A stretch of DNA of 64,000 nucleotides from NCBI RefSeq assembly GCF_000768685.1, contig NZ_AVPK01000006.1:181766-245765 (forward strand). Direction: 5' to 3'. The translations under genes were made by a program, and so were the position numbers. Below, one piece after another: positions 26,889-35,057 of this stretch (positions within the stretch are counted from its first letter, which is position 1; each line of letters begins with the position of its first letter). This DNA is from Knoellia subterranea KCTC 19937 (GTDB taxonomy: Bacteria > Actinomycetota > Actinomycetes > Actinomycetales > Dermatophilaceae). The notes beneath the pieces are model-generated. The model saw only the letters and a program-made list of their open reading frames with translations. It was not told the DNA's origin and did no database searches.

Positions 26889-27531
26889 GGACGGCGATCT
26901 CGGCGCCGAGCTCCCAGCCGGCCACGAGCGGCAGGTCGTCGCCACTCCAGAACTTGCCCGGGTCGTACCAGTTCATCGGCGCATCCGGCGTGAGGAGGCC
27001 CATCTCCTCGTAGGTCAGCGCCACGACCTCGGCGCAATAGGCGACCTCGGGTCGGAGTGCGCGCAGGTCGAGGTCCTTGCGCGAGACGTGGGCATCGCGC
27101 CCCGAGAGCCAGCGCCATGCGAGTCGCCCCGTCGACGGGAACGAGACGCCGTCGAGCCGGGCGACGCAACGCAGCACCGCGTCCTCCTGCTCCTCGCTCA
27201 CCTCGGGACTGAGCTGGCGCAGCCAGGCGCGCTGGTCATAGGTGTCCTGCCACCTCGTCACTGCGGCCCGCAGGTCGTGGAGCTGCACGCCGCGGTGGTG
27301 GTCGCCGGTCCACATGTCCTGGAGCGACTTGCCGAGCTCCGCATGCCACATCAGCGGTGGGAGGTCCTCGAGGACGACGGCCATGCCGACGTGATTGACG
27401 GGGGAGTTGGTCGCCGTCTGGATGGCGCGGTCCGCCACCGACCGCCCGCGGAAGATCCACACGTCACCGGTCCGGGTGAGGTCGATGGCCTCGTCGAGGC
27501 TCAGGGCGGACGCGTCGGCGGAGTCGCTCAT
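26872..27531 (-). CDS. permuted papain-like (YiiX/NlpC-P60 superfamily) protein
   Basis: 219 residues. TGDVWIFRGRSVADRAIQTA then NSPVNHVGMAVV carries the first catalytic His of circularly permuted NlpC/P60 enzymes, and PEVAYCAEVVALTYEEMGLL carries the Cys near the C-terminus. This order (His first, Cys later) is typical of the YiiX/YebB branch, which acts as amidases or lipid hydrolases. No signal peptide is visible, so it is probably cytoplasmic. The C-terminus is written by a family B repeat, suggesting the repeat inserted at the gene end. Confidence 0.75.
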   Translation of the reverse strand: MSDSADASALSLDEAIDLTRTGDVWIFRGRSVADRAIQTATNSPVNHVGMAVVLEDLPPLMWHAELGKSLQDMWTGDHHRGVQLHDLRAAVTRWQDTYDQRAWLRQLSPEVSEEQEDAVLRCVARLDGVSFPSTGRLAWRWLSGRDAHVSRKDLDLRALRPEVAYCAEVVALTYEEMGLLTPDAPMNWYDPGKFWSGDDLPLVAGWELGAEIAVRPEGS

Positions 27532-27723
27532 GGGACCAATCTTGCCCAGCCTGCGCCCGCCGCCGCAGGGGCCGCGACGTGAGGAGCGGGCGCGGGATGC
27601 GTCACATGTGGTTACCGAGTGACAACTCTGCGCTATCGTGGGTATACGGCACCGCCGGTACCGGATAAGTTGGTTCCTAACAGTGCCCCACCACGACGTA
27701 CCCCTCGAAAGGGAAGCACGACC

Positions 27724-29046
27724 ATGACGACGACGCCCACCCTCGCAGACCGCGGCCAGCGCCTCGGTCTGCGTCTCATCTCCAAGGCCGGCGGACTGCC
27801 CGTCATGGCCGACCCCAAGGTTCGCGGCCGCGTCGAGAAGATCCTCAACCGCGGCGCCCACGGCGGCTTCAAGGCACAGGTTGCCGTCGGTCGCGCGTTC
27901 AAGAAGGCCAACGGATCGGGTTCTGCCACGCGGCCGGCCTCGGCCAAGCCCCGCGGCGTCTTTGACCTGACGCCGACCGAGGACCAGCAGATGCTGCAGC
28001 AGGCGGCCCGCGAGCTGGCCGACGACGTCATCCGCCCCGCCGGATCGCAGGCCGACGCCGAGCGCGCCGTCCCGGCCGAGGTCCGCGAGGCGATGGACGA
28101 GATGGGCCTCGCGCTCGTCGGTGTCCCCGAGGAGCTCGGCGGTATCGCCGAAGAGCGTTCGGCCGTCGCCGGCGTCCTCGTCCTCGAGCAGCTCGCCCGG
28201 GGCGACATGGGCATCGCCGTCTCGCAGATGGGTACCGCGGCCGTCGCCACGGCTCTCGCCCTCTACGGCGACGCCGACCAGCAGGCGACGTACCTCCCGC
28301 ACTTCACCGGTGACGAGCCGGTGGCCGCCGCTGCCCTCGCCCTCCAGGAGCCGCAGCCGCTGTTCGACCCGTTCGCCCTGACGACCACCGCTGTGGCACA
28401 GGGTGATTCGCTCGTCCTCAACGGCACCAAGGCCATCGTCGCCAACGCTGATCGGGCCGAGCTGTTCATCGTCTCGGCCATGGTCGAGGGCGCCGCTCGC
28501 CTCGTCGTCGTCGAGGCCAATGCCGACGGCGTGACGATCGAGGACGACCCGGCGATGGGTGTCCGCGCCGCGCACACGGGCCGCGTCGTCCTCACCGACG
28601 TCACCGTCCCGAAGGCCAACCTGCTCGGCACGGCCGACGACCACCGCGATGCCGTTCGACGTGGCCGCCTCGCCTGGGCCGCAGCCGCCGTCGGCACCGG
28701 CCAGGCCGTGCTCGACCAAGTCACGACCTACGCCCAGGAGCGCAAGGCTTTCGGCGAGCCCATCGGGCAGCGTCAGGCCGTCGCGTTCATGATCTCCGAC
28801 ATCGCGATCGAGCTCGACGGGCTCCGTCTCGCCGTGCTCAAGGCGGCTGCCCGCCTCGACTCCGACTCCGACGCGGCACAGGTCGTCGCGGAGGCGCGCG
28901 CCCTCACCGCGACGTATGCCGCGCAGATCGGCTCGCACGCCGTGCAGCTTCTCGGCGGGCACGGGTTCGTCAAGGAGTTCGACAACGAGCGGTGGTACCG
29001 CGACCTCCGTGGAGCGGGTGTCCTCGAGGGCACCCTGCTCGTCTGA
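27724..29046 (+). CDS. acyl-CoA dehydrogenase (FadE24-like)
   Basis: 440 residues. A 75-residue N-terminal extension (LRLISKAGGLPVMADPKVRG) precedes the dehydrogenase domain, which begins FDLTPTEDQQMLQQAARELA. RKAFGEPIGQRQAVAFMISD and LLGGHGFVKEFDNERWYRD are typical. The protein ends LEGTLLV, so the catalytic-position Glu (E435) is present but the last helix is missing. An adjacent pair of a long and a normal acyl-CoA dehydrogenase recalls mycobacterial fadE24-fadE23; this is a resemblance, not a proven orthology. It is 28 bases before the next gene. Confidence 0.88.
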   Translation: MTTTPTLADRGQRLGLRLISKAGGLPVMADPKVRGRVEKILNRGAHGGFKAQVAVGRAFKKANGSGSATRPASAKPRGVFDLTPTEDQQMLQQAARELADDVIRPAGSQADAERAVPAEVREAMDEMGLALVGVPEELGGIAEERSAVAGVLVLEQLARGDMGIAVSQMGTAAVATALALYGDADQQATYLPHFTGDEPVAAAALALQEPQPLFDPFALTTTAVAQGDSLVLNGTKAIVANADRAELFIVSAMVEGAARLVVVEANADGVTIEDDPAMGVRAAHTGRVVLTDVTVPKANLLGTADDHRDAVRRGRLAWAAAAVGTGQAVLDQVTTYAQERKAFGEPIGQRQAVAFMISDIAIELDGLRLAVLKAAARLDSDSDAAQVVAEARALTATYAAQIGSHAVQLLGGHGFVKEFDNERWYRDLRGAGVLEGTLLV

Positions 29047-29074
29047 CCGGCATACCTTCTCTAAGGACTGAACC

Positions 29075-30334
29075 ATGATCGATCTCGAGGTTCCGAAGAA
29101 GTTCCGCCCGCTCGTCGAGCAGGCCCGCGGCATGGCCGAGGAAGTCTTCCGCCCCATCTCCCGCAAGTACGACCTCGCCGAGCACGAGTACCCCCGCGAG
29201 CTCGACCTCGTCTCCGCCGTCATCGACGGCATGAGCAGCTCGGGTGCCGGGCAGGGCGCAGGTGCGTCCAGCTCCACCCGCGCCAAGGACGACGACCACG
29301 AGGGTGAGGTCGCGGCTGTCGGTTCCGGCCGCAACCGCGCCGCGGCCAAGCAGGTCCGCAACGGCTCCAACCTCTCGTCGGTCCTCTCGATCCTCGAGAC
29401 CTGCCGCGGTGACGTCGGCCTCACCCTGTCCATCCCGCGCCAGGGACTCGGCAACGCGGCCATCGCCGCCGTCGCCAACGACGAGCAGAAGAAGCGCTAC
29501 GACGGCAAGTGGGCCGCCATGGCCATCACCGAGCCCGACACCGGCTCCGACTCGGGCGCCATCCGCACGACCGCGGTCAAGGACGGCGACGAGTACGTCC
29601 TCAACGGCGAGAAGATCTTCGTCACCTCCGGCGAGCGCGCCGAGCTCGTCGTCGTCTGGGCGACCCTCGACAAGAGCCTCGGCAAGCAGGCCATCAAGTC
29701 GTTCGTCGTCCGTCGCGACAACCCCGGCCTCAAGCTCGTCCGGCTCGAGCACAAGCTCGGTATCCGCGCCTCCGACACGGCGGCCTTCCACCTCGACGAC
29801 TGCCGGGTGCCGGCCGAGGACCTCCTCGGCGACCCGGAGATCAAGATCGAGGGCGGCTTCGGCGGCGCCATGCAGACCTTCGACAACACCCGTCCGCTCG
29901 TCGCGGCCATGGCACTCGGCCTGACCCGGGCCAGCCTCGACGCCACGACCGAGATCCTCGCGAAGGCGGGCGTGACCGTGGACTGGGACCGGCCGGCATA
30001 CGGCCAGTCCTTTGCGGCAGCGAAGCTGCTGCAGATGGAGGCCGACTACGAGGCGGCCTACCTGCTCACTCTGCGTGCCGCGTGGATGGCCGACAACGGC
30101 AAGCCGAACTCGATGGAGGCCTCGATGGCCAAGGCCAAGGCCGGACGCACCTGCGTCAACGTGTCCCTGGCATGTGTCGAGCTCGCGGGTGCGACGGGCT
30201 ACGCCGAGCGCGACCTGCTCGAGAAGTGGGCGCGTGACTCCAAGATCCTCGACATCTTCGAGGGCACGCAGCAGATCCAGTTGCTCGTCATCGCGCGACG
30301 CCTGCTCGGCATGAGCTCGAGCCAGCTGAAGTAG
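29075..30334 (+). CDS. acyl-CoA dehydrogenase (FadE23-like)
   Basis: 419 residues. AITEPDTGSDSGAIRTTA and IFEGTQQIQ with E396 at the catalytic position mark a medium-chain-type enzyme. A polar low-complexity insertion (GMSSSGAGQGAGASSSTRAK, about residues 52-75) interrupts the N-terminal helical domain, which is unusual. It probably forms a heteromeric enzyme with the preceding protein, one partner having a shortened C-terminus; that is inferred from pairing. The substrate is unknown. Confidence 0.93.
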   Translation: MIDLEVPKKFRPLVEQARGMAEEVFRPISRKYDLAEHEYPRELDLVSAVIDGMSSSGAGQGAGASSSTRAKDDDHEGEVAAVGSGRNRAAAKQVRNGSNLSSVLSILETCRGDVGLTLSIPRQGLGNAAIAAVANDEQKKRYDGKWAAMAITEPDTGSDSGAIRTTAVKDGDEYVLNGEKIFVTSGERAELVVVWATLDKSLGKQAIKSFVVRRDNPGLKLVRLEHKLGIRASDTAAFHLDDCRVPAEDLLGDPEIKIEGGFGGAMQTFDNTRPLVAAMALGLTRASLDATTEILAKAGVTVDWDRPAYGQSFAAAKLLQMEADYEAAYLLTLRAAWMADNGKPNSMEASMAKAKAGRTCVNVSLACVELAGATGYAERDLLEKWARDSKILDIFEGTQQIQLLVIARRLLGMSSSQLK

Positions 30335-30346
30335 TCGACGGCTCGA

Positions 30347-30697
30347 TCAGCGGCGGCGCTCGCGCTGGCTCCTCACCCAGGGAATGCCGATCGCGAGCGT
30401 CGCCAGCGCAAGGATCGCTGCGGCGGCGAGCAGACCGCACAGCGCGGCGAACCCGACCTTGATGATCCCCTCCCAGACGAGGTGGTCATAGGCAAGGTCG
30501 GGTTCGTTCTGCGTGCCCGTCCAGAAGCCGAGGACGAACGCCACCGCGGTGAGGACCATGAGGCCGAGGGAGATGCCGGCGCCCTTGGCCATCTGGGTGG
30601 TCCTGATGGGCTCGCCGGGCGCGTCCTCCTCGTCGACCCGGTGGGCGAACGTCTCGAAGACGTCCGGCATCGGACCGGTCCGGCGGGGCTTGGGCAT
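30347..30697 (-). CDS. two-helix membrane protein
   Basis: 116 residues. A basic N-terminus and the acidic segment FAHRVDEEDAPGEPIRT precede two membrane helices: GISLGLMVLTAVAFVLGFW and GFAALCGLLAAAAILALATL. It ends WVRSQRERRR. There is no recognisable family. It is convergent with the acyl-CoA dehydrogenase gene, 12 bases apart. An ATG 12 bases further upstream would add four residues. Confidence 0.7.
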   Translation of the reverse strand: MPKPRRTGPMPDVFETFAHRVDEEDAPGEPIRTTQMAKGAGISLGLMVLTAVAFVLGFWTGTQNEPDLAYDHLVWEGIIKVGFAALCGLLAAAAILALATLAIGIPWVRSQRERRR

Positions 30698-30721
30698 GCC
30701 GGGAAGCATAGGCGGATCTGG

Positions 30722-30829
30722 TCACTGCAGACGTCTTTTCCGACGCGCGGGGGCCGCCAGGTTGTGCCGCAGGTTCGACGCGGCGTGCGTCCGGACGGCG
30801 GACTTCAACTCCTTCTCCGGCGACGGCAT
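30722..30829 (-). CDS. possible 35-residue basic peptide
   Basis: MPSPEKELKSAVRTHAASNL then a tail ending ARRKRRLQ. The composition, with many Arg/Lys and an amphipathic middle, is more protein-like than the rest of this gap. The ribosome site is weak. It could equally be chance. The remainder of the 281-base gap (30698-30978) holds the 8-mer hairpin at 30884. Confidence 0.3.
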   Translation of the reverse strand: MPSPEKELKSAVRTHAASNLRHNLAAPARRKRRLQ

Positions 30830-30883
30830 CGTCAACGCCCCGGGAGTCGTCCAGTGACGTTGTGGTCCTGACCAGAACGATCC

Positions 30884-30920
30884 GGTATGCCGGCCGCGCA
30901 CCTCGCGCGGCCGGCATACC
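30884..30920. repeat. hairpin made of two opposed 8-mer copies
   Basis: GGTATGCCGGCCGCG and CGCGGCCGGCATACC are perfect 15-base arms with a 7-base loop. It lies upstream of the MmcQ/YjbR-like gene. The arrangement, two 8-mers head to head with a 7-base loop, is repeated at 38723-38747. Confidence 0.9.
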
Positions 30921-30978
30921 TGCGTCTGTGGCTGGCTCTGACCCAGCGTGTCGGTGGGCGGACCTAGGCTGGTGCGCC

Positions 30979-31359
30979 GTGGCATCCGTGACGCGACCCG
31001 ACGTGCCGGGCGAGTGGATCGAGCGGCTCTCGGCGATGCTGGCCGCCTTCCCCGAGGTGCGGGAGCACGACGCGTGGATCGGCATGGCGTGGAAGGTGCG
31101 CTCGGCGACGATCGCGCACGTCTTCGGTGGCGAGGACCAGCTGTTCCGCATCACGTTCCGGGCCGAGGCCGACGAGGTCATGGCTTTCCAGCACATGGGC
31201 CCGCCGTACTTCAAGGCGAGCTGGGGGAGCAACGTCGTCGGACTTCTCCTCGATGAGGACACGGATTGGGACGAAGTGGGCGAGCTGCTCACCGAGTCCT
31301 ATTGCATCCAGGCCCCACCGGCTCTGGCTGAGCAGGTCGCGCGGCCGGCGACGACCTGA
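30979..31359 (+). CDS. MmcQ/YjbR-like protein
   Basis: 126 residues, GTG start. AWIGMAWKVRSATIAHVFGG and ITFRAEADEVMAFQHMG resemble the MmcQ/YjbR fold (CyaY-like, cytosolic), with a final acidic segment LLDEDTDWDEVGELLTESY. Members have been linked to DNA binding but the function is not settled. It is convergent with the MOSC gene. Confidence 0.75.
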   Translation: MASVTRPDVPGEWIERLSAMLAAFPEVREHDAWIGMAWKVRSATIAHVFGGEDQLFRITFRAEADEVMAFQHMGPPYFKASWGSNVVGLLLDEDTDWDEVGELLTESYCIQAPPALAEQVARPATT

Positions 31360-31369
31360 CGTCGACACC

Positions 31370-31819
31370 TCAGTTCCGGGTGGCCTCGTCGCCCACCCGG
31401 ATCGTCCCCGACGTGAGTAGCCGGAAGACCGTGCCGGCGCGGGCGTGGAGCGCCTTCACCGCCCCGGACCCGAGTTCGTCGTCGAGGAGCCGGCAGGGTG
31501 CTGCGATCCTCACTACCCCGAGCTCGACCTCGCCCAGGTGGAGTCGCTCTCCCGGGCGGGTCGGGATCGGTCCGTGGGTCAGCGTGATGTTGCGGCGGGT
31601 CAGACCGGGGTCGATGGGGCGTCCCAACTCGGCGGCCGCCGCCTCGAGGTCGTCGAGGGCCTGCACGGTCACGTGACGGTGCTTCGAGCCGTGGTAGCGG
31701 TCGCCGACCAGGCCCGCCCCTGCCTCGGCCACGACCGACTCGACCGAGCGCGTCGGCAGCCGGACTCCGGGAGCGATGTGGATGGCCGCGACTCGCGCCG
31801 CGGGGGCGGGCACGGTCAT
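31370..31819 (-). CDS. MOSC-domain protein
   Basis: 149 residues. GLVGDRYHGSKHRHVTVQA and RRNITLTHGPIP are MOSC signatures, and APCRLLDDELGSG supplies the conserved cysteine (C109) proposed to bind sulfur and molybdenum cofactor in this family. It is a stand-alone domain without the beta-barrel partner. Its ATG overlaps the upstream crcB stop by 4 bases (31816-31819), so it is the last gene of the alaT-crcB-crcB-MOSC operon. Confidence 0.88.
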   Translation of the reverse strand: MTVPAPAARVAAIHIAPGVRLPTRSVESVVAEAGAGLVGDRYHGSKHRHVTVQALDDLEAAAAELGRPIDPGLTRRNITLTHGPIPTRPGERLHLGEVELGVVRIAAPCRLLDDELGSGAVKALHARAGTVFRLLTSGTIRVGDEATRN

Positions 31820-32166
31820 GACGTCAGGATCCAACCGAGCCAGGCGGCGCCCACTCCAAGGACGAGGCTGAGGGCGACGTTGGTGACGGCGTCGCGAGGG
31901 CGCTCGTCCGTGAAGGCGTCCTGGAGTTCGAGCGCCAGAGTCGAGAACGTCGTCAGCGCACCGCAGAACCCTGTCCCGACGAGCGCCATCCAGTTCCCGT
32001 CGATGGCCCCTCCGGCGAGCAGCCCGAGGATGAACGAGCCGATGACGTTGACCGTGAGCGTGCCCGTCGTCGGGGTCGTGTCCCACCGGAGTCGGAGGCA
32101 GTGGTTGATGAGGTAGCGCAACGGGGCGCCGACGGACGCGCCGAGTGCGACGAGCAGCGCGGCCAT
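31816..32166 (-). CDS. crcB: fluoride channel CrcB/FluC, second subunit
   Basis: 116 residues with four membrane helices. RYLINHCLRLRW, TLTVNVIGSFILGLLAG and GALTTFSTLALE are the conserved pore and sodium-site segments of FluC. Two different crcB genes side by side, as here, usually form a heterodimer in Gram-positives. The start ATG shares one base with the stop of the preceding copy (TGATG). Confidence 0.93.
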   Translation of the reverse strand: MAALLVALGASVGAPLRYLINHCLRLRWDTTPTTGTLTVNVIGSFILGLLAGGAIDGNWMALVGTGFCGALTTFSTLALELQDAFTDERPRDAVTNVALSLVLGVGAAWLGWILTS

Positions 32167-32576
32167 CACTCGGCCGTCCAGATGCGCTGTCCCACAGCGG
32201 AACCCAGCCACACGGCCAACACCGCACCCAGGAACGACGCGAGGACGTAGGCGCCCGCCTCACCGCCGTGGCCCGTCTCCAGCAGGGTGACGGCGTCCAC
32301 CGCGAACGCCGAGAACGTCGTCCATCCCCCGAGCACGCCGACCCCGATGACGGGTCGGGCCAACCGGTGCGACCCCGGCTTCGCGACGAGGAACGCCACG
32401 AGCAGCCCCATCGCGAGCGCCCCGGTGAGGTTGACGACGAGAGTGGACCACGGGAACGCGCCGCGCGGATGCGGCAGAGCCATCCCGACGGCATACCGGC
32501 CGAGAGAACCCACGACGCCACCGGAGGCGATCCCGAGCAGGAGCGTCGAATCCGGCTGTGCCGCAGGGGTGCTCAC
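32166..32576 (-). CDS. crcB: fluoride channel CrcB/FluC, first subunit
   Basis: 136 residues; GRYAVGMALPHPRGAFPWST, LVVNLTGALAMGLLVAF and GVLGGWTTFSAFAVD match the FluC pore motifs. It is distinct from the following copy but of the same fold, consistent with an antiparallel heterodimer. It begins 22 bases after the aminotransferase stop; there is no room for a fluoride riboswitch in front of it, so expression would depend on the upstream gene's promoter. Confidence 0.93.
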   Translation of the reverse strand: MSTPAAQPDSTLLLGIASGGVVGSLGRYAVGMALPHPRGAFPWSTLVVNLTGALAMGLLVAFLVAKPGSHRLARPVIGVGVLGGWTTFSAFAVDAVTLLETGHGGEAGAYVLASFLGAVLAVWLGSAVGQRIWTAE

Positions 32577-32598
32577 GTCAGGCGACCGTCACGCACCG

Positions 32599-33891
32599 TC
32601 ACCGACGCACCGTCTCGAGGAACTCGGCGATGCGCCCGATGGCCTCGGTGAGCACTTCCGTGTCCGGCAGGGTGACGAGTCGGAAGTGGTCGGGCTCGAA
32701 CCAGTTGAAGCCGGTCCCGTGCGTCACGAGGATCTTCTTGGCGCGCAGCAGGTCGATGACGAACTGCTGGTCGTCCTCGATGCGATAGACCTCGGGGTCG
32801 AGCCGCGGGAAGCAGTAGAGCGCTCCGCGGGGTTCGACGCACGACACCCCGGGGATCTCGTTGAGCAGGCGGTTCGCGAGTTTGATCTGCTCGTAGAAGC
32901 GGCCACCGGGAACGATGAGCTCGTTGATCGACTGGTAGCCGCCGAGCGCGGTCTGGATCGCGTGCTGCGCAGGCACGTTCGCGCACATGCGCATGTTCGC
33001 GAGGAGCGTCAGGCCCTCGAGGAAGTCCTCGGCCACATGCTTCGGACCCGACACCATGACCCAGCCGGCGCGGTAGCCGCAGACCCGGTAGGCCTTGGAC
33101 AGCCCGGAGAACGTCAGGCACAGCACGTCATCGGCGGCAAACGTGGCGACGTGGTGGTGCACCGGCGTCACGGCGTCCGCGCCCTCGCCGTCGGCGTAGA
33201 GGATCTTCTCGTAGATCTCGTCGGCCATGAGGACGAGGTTGTGGCGGCGCGCGATGTCGACGAGTCCGCGCACCGTCTCCTCCGAGTAGACCGCCCCGGT
33301 CGGGTTGTTGGGGTTGATGACGACGAGGGCGTGGGTGTTCTCGGTGATCTTGGACTCGATGTCCTCGAGGTCGGGGTTCCACCCGTTCGCCTCGTCGCAG
33401 CGGTAGTGCACGGGCGTGCCACCGGACAGCGACACCGCGCCGGTCCACAGGGGGTAGTCCGGCGCCGGGACGAGGATCTCGTTGCCGTCGTCGACGAACG
33501 CCTGGAGCACCATCGAGATGAGCTCGGAGACGCCGTTGCCGATGTAGATGTCGTCGACGACCGTCTCGGTGAGCCCGCGCGACTGGTAGTACTGCGCGAC
33601 CGCCGTGCGCGCCGAGTAGATGCCGCGCGAGTCGCTGTAGCCCTGCGCGTCGGGAAGGTTGTGGATCATGTCGGCGACGATCGCCTCGGGCGCCTCGAAC
33701 CCGAACGGTGCCGTGTTGCCGATGTTGAGCTTGAGGATCTTGTGCCCCTCGGCCTCGAGCCGCTGGGCCTCGACGAGGATCGGCCCCCTCACGTCGTAGC
33801 GGACGTGCTGCAGCTTCTTGCTCTGGACGATGCGGCGCATGTCCGCATATTTGCAGATGGGGTATGCCGGCCGCGCACGTGTTTCGTCCAT
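32599..33891 (-). CDS. alaT: PLP-dependent aminotransferase (AlaT/AlaA-like)
   Basis: 430 residues from ATG 33891, chosen because AAAGG stands just upstream; a start at 33840 (MRRIVQSKK, 413 residues) fits relatives better but has no ribosome site. Fold type I class I: LNIGNTAPFGFEAPE, the NPNNPTGAVYS Asn, ADEIYEKILY Asp/Tyr, and PLP lysine in SGLSKAYRVCGYRAGW. It resembles alanine/pyruvate aminotransferases that also act in valine synthesis. First gene of the operon with crcB-crcB-MOSC. Confidence 0.92.
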   Translation of the reverse strand: MDETRARPAYPICKYADMRRIVQSKKLQHVRYDVRGPILVEAQRLEAEGHKILKLNIGNTAPFGFEAPEAIVADMIHNLPDAQGYSDSRGIYSARTAVAQYYQSRGLTETVVDDIYIGNGVSELISMVLQAFVDDGNEILVPAPDYPLWTGAVSLSGGTPVHYRCDEANGWNPDLEDIESKITENTHALVVINPNNPTGAVYSEETVRGLVDIARRHNLVLMADEIYEKILYADGEGADAVTPVHHHVATFAADDVLCLTFSGLSKAYRVCGYRAGWVMVSGPKHVAEDFLEGLTLLANMRMCANVPAQHAIQTALGGYQSINELIVPGGRFYEQIKLANRLLNEIPGVSCVEPRGALYCFPRLDPEVYRIEDDQQFVIDLLRAKKILVTHGTGFNWFEPDHFRLVTLPDTEVLTEAIGRIAEFLETVRR

Positions 33892-33943
33892 CTCACCTTT
33901 GCGGTGTGGTCCGGTGGGGGAGGTTGCTGTTGCGAGTTCGGTG

Positions 33944-33974
33944 TGCAAATTCAGTATCTGATGTTGAAATTGCA
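33944..33974. promoter_or_regulatory. AT-rich dyad between alaT and mtnA, candidate operator
   Basis: TGCAAATTCA and TGAAATTGCA are 10-base arms with one mismatch, separated by 11 bases. This is one of the most AT-rich patches in the window and lies in the 85-base gap between divergent genes, ending two bases before the mtnA GTG. Lrp/AsnC proteins bind such dyads and often control aminotransferase genes; the link is inferred. Confidence 0.45.
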
Positions 33975-33976
33975 CG

Positions 33977-35008
33977 GTGACGAGCGAGGCGCTGCGGGCG
34001 ATCTGGTGGGACGACCGGGAAGGCCTGGTCGTGCTCGACCAGCGGGTGCTGCCCGGTGCCACCGAGCATCTGAAGATCGGTGAGTGCGCGCAGCTCGTCG
34101 AGGCCATCGCGACTCTTGCCGTGCGGGGTGCCCCGGCCCTCGGTGTTGCGGGCGCGTTCGGAGTCGTCCTCGCGATGGACGAGGCGGCGCGCAAGGGGTG
34201 GACCGAGGCCGAGCGTGACGCCGCCATCGATGGGATTCGTGACGCGCGGCCGACGGCGGTCAACCTCGCGTGGGGCGTCGAGCGCGTGCGGCCACTGGTC
34301 GCGGCCGGGCGCGATGCGGTCCTCGCGGCGGCCCGGGAGTTGGCCGAAGCCGACACCGCGGCCAACCGGGAGCTCAGTCGGCTCGCCGCCGACTGGCTTC
34401 TTGAACGGTTCGGTGACCGGCCTCTGCGGGCCCTGACGCACTGCAACGCCGGGGTGCTCGCCACGTCGGGGTGGGGAACGGCGCTTGGCGTCCTGCGCGA
34501 GCTGGCCGCACGTGACCGGCTCGAGCACGTCCACGTCGACGAGACCCGCCCTCTGCTCCAGGGCAGTCGCCTCACGGCCTACGAGTTGGCGCAGGAAGGC
34601 ATCGCGCACTCGGTCCAGGTCGACGGCGCGGCGGCGTCGACGATCGTGCGTGGGCTCGTGGACTTCGCCGTCGTGGGCGCCGACCGGATCGCCGCCAACG
34701 GCGACGTCGCCAACAAGGTCGGCACGCTCGGGGTGGCCCTGGCCTGCCACGTGTCCGGACTCCCGCTCGTCGTGGCCGCACCGTGGTCGACGGTTGATCT
34801 CGAGACCGCCACGGGCGAGGACATCGAGATCGAGGAGCGGCCGGGCGACGAGGTCGTCGTCATCGGCGGGGAGCGGTTCGCGCCCGAGGTCAGCCAGGGC
34901 TTCAACCCGGCTTTTGACGTCACTCCCGCGCGCTTCGTGTCGCTCATCGCCACGGAGCGCGGGCTGGTCGAACCGTCGGCCGGCACGCGACCCACCGACC
35001 TGGCCTGA
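33977..35008 (+). CDS. mtnA: S-methyl-5-thioribose-1-phosphate isomerase
   Basis: 343 residues, GTG start. It isomerises methylthioribose-1-phosphate to the ribulose form in methionine salvage. Family motifs: AIWWDDREGLVVLDQR, the active-site Cys in ALTHCNAGVLATSGWG, and the Asp in VVGADRIAANGDVANKVGT. eIF2B-like fold. No mtnC, mtnD or mtnK is in the window; a class II aldolase gene follows on the other strand. No clear ribosome site precedes the GTG, so a leaderless transcript is possible. Confidence 0.94.
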   Translation: MTSEALRAIWWDDREGLVVLDQRVLPGATEHLKIGECAQLVEAIATLAVRGAPALGVAGAFGVVLAMDEAARKGWTEAERDAAIDGIRDARPTAVNLAWGVERVRPLVAAGRDAVLAAARELAEADTAANRELSRLAADWLLERFGDRPLRALTHCNAGVLATSGWGTALGVLRELAARDRLEHVHVDETRPLLQGSRLTAYELAQEGIAHSVQVDGAAASTIVRGLVDFAVVGADRIAANGDVANKVGTLGVALACHVSGLPLVVAAPWSTVDLETATGEDIEIEERPGDEVVVIGGERFAPEVSQGFNPAFDVTPARFVSLIATERGLVEPSAGTRPTDLA

Positions 35009-35057
35009 GCTGGTCTCGCCCTGGGGCTGCCGCTGGGCGGCCCGGCCGTTCGGGCGG

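Noticed and set aside
26872..29478. An 868-codon minus-strand frame covering both a real gene and the antisense of two acyl-CoA dehydrogenases
   Set aside because: Only its last 219 codons have protein character; the rest mirrors the dehydrogenase genes.
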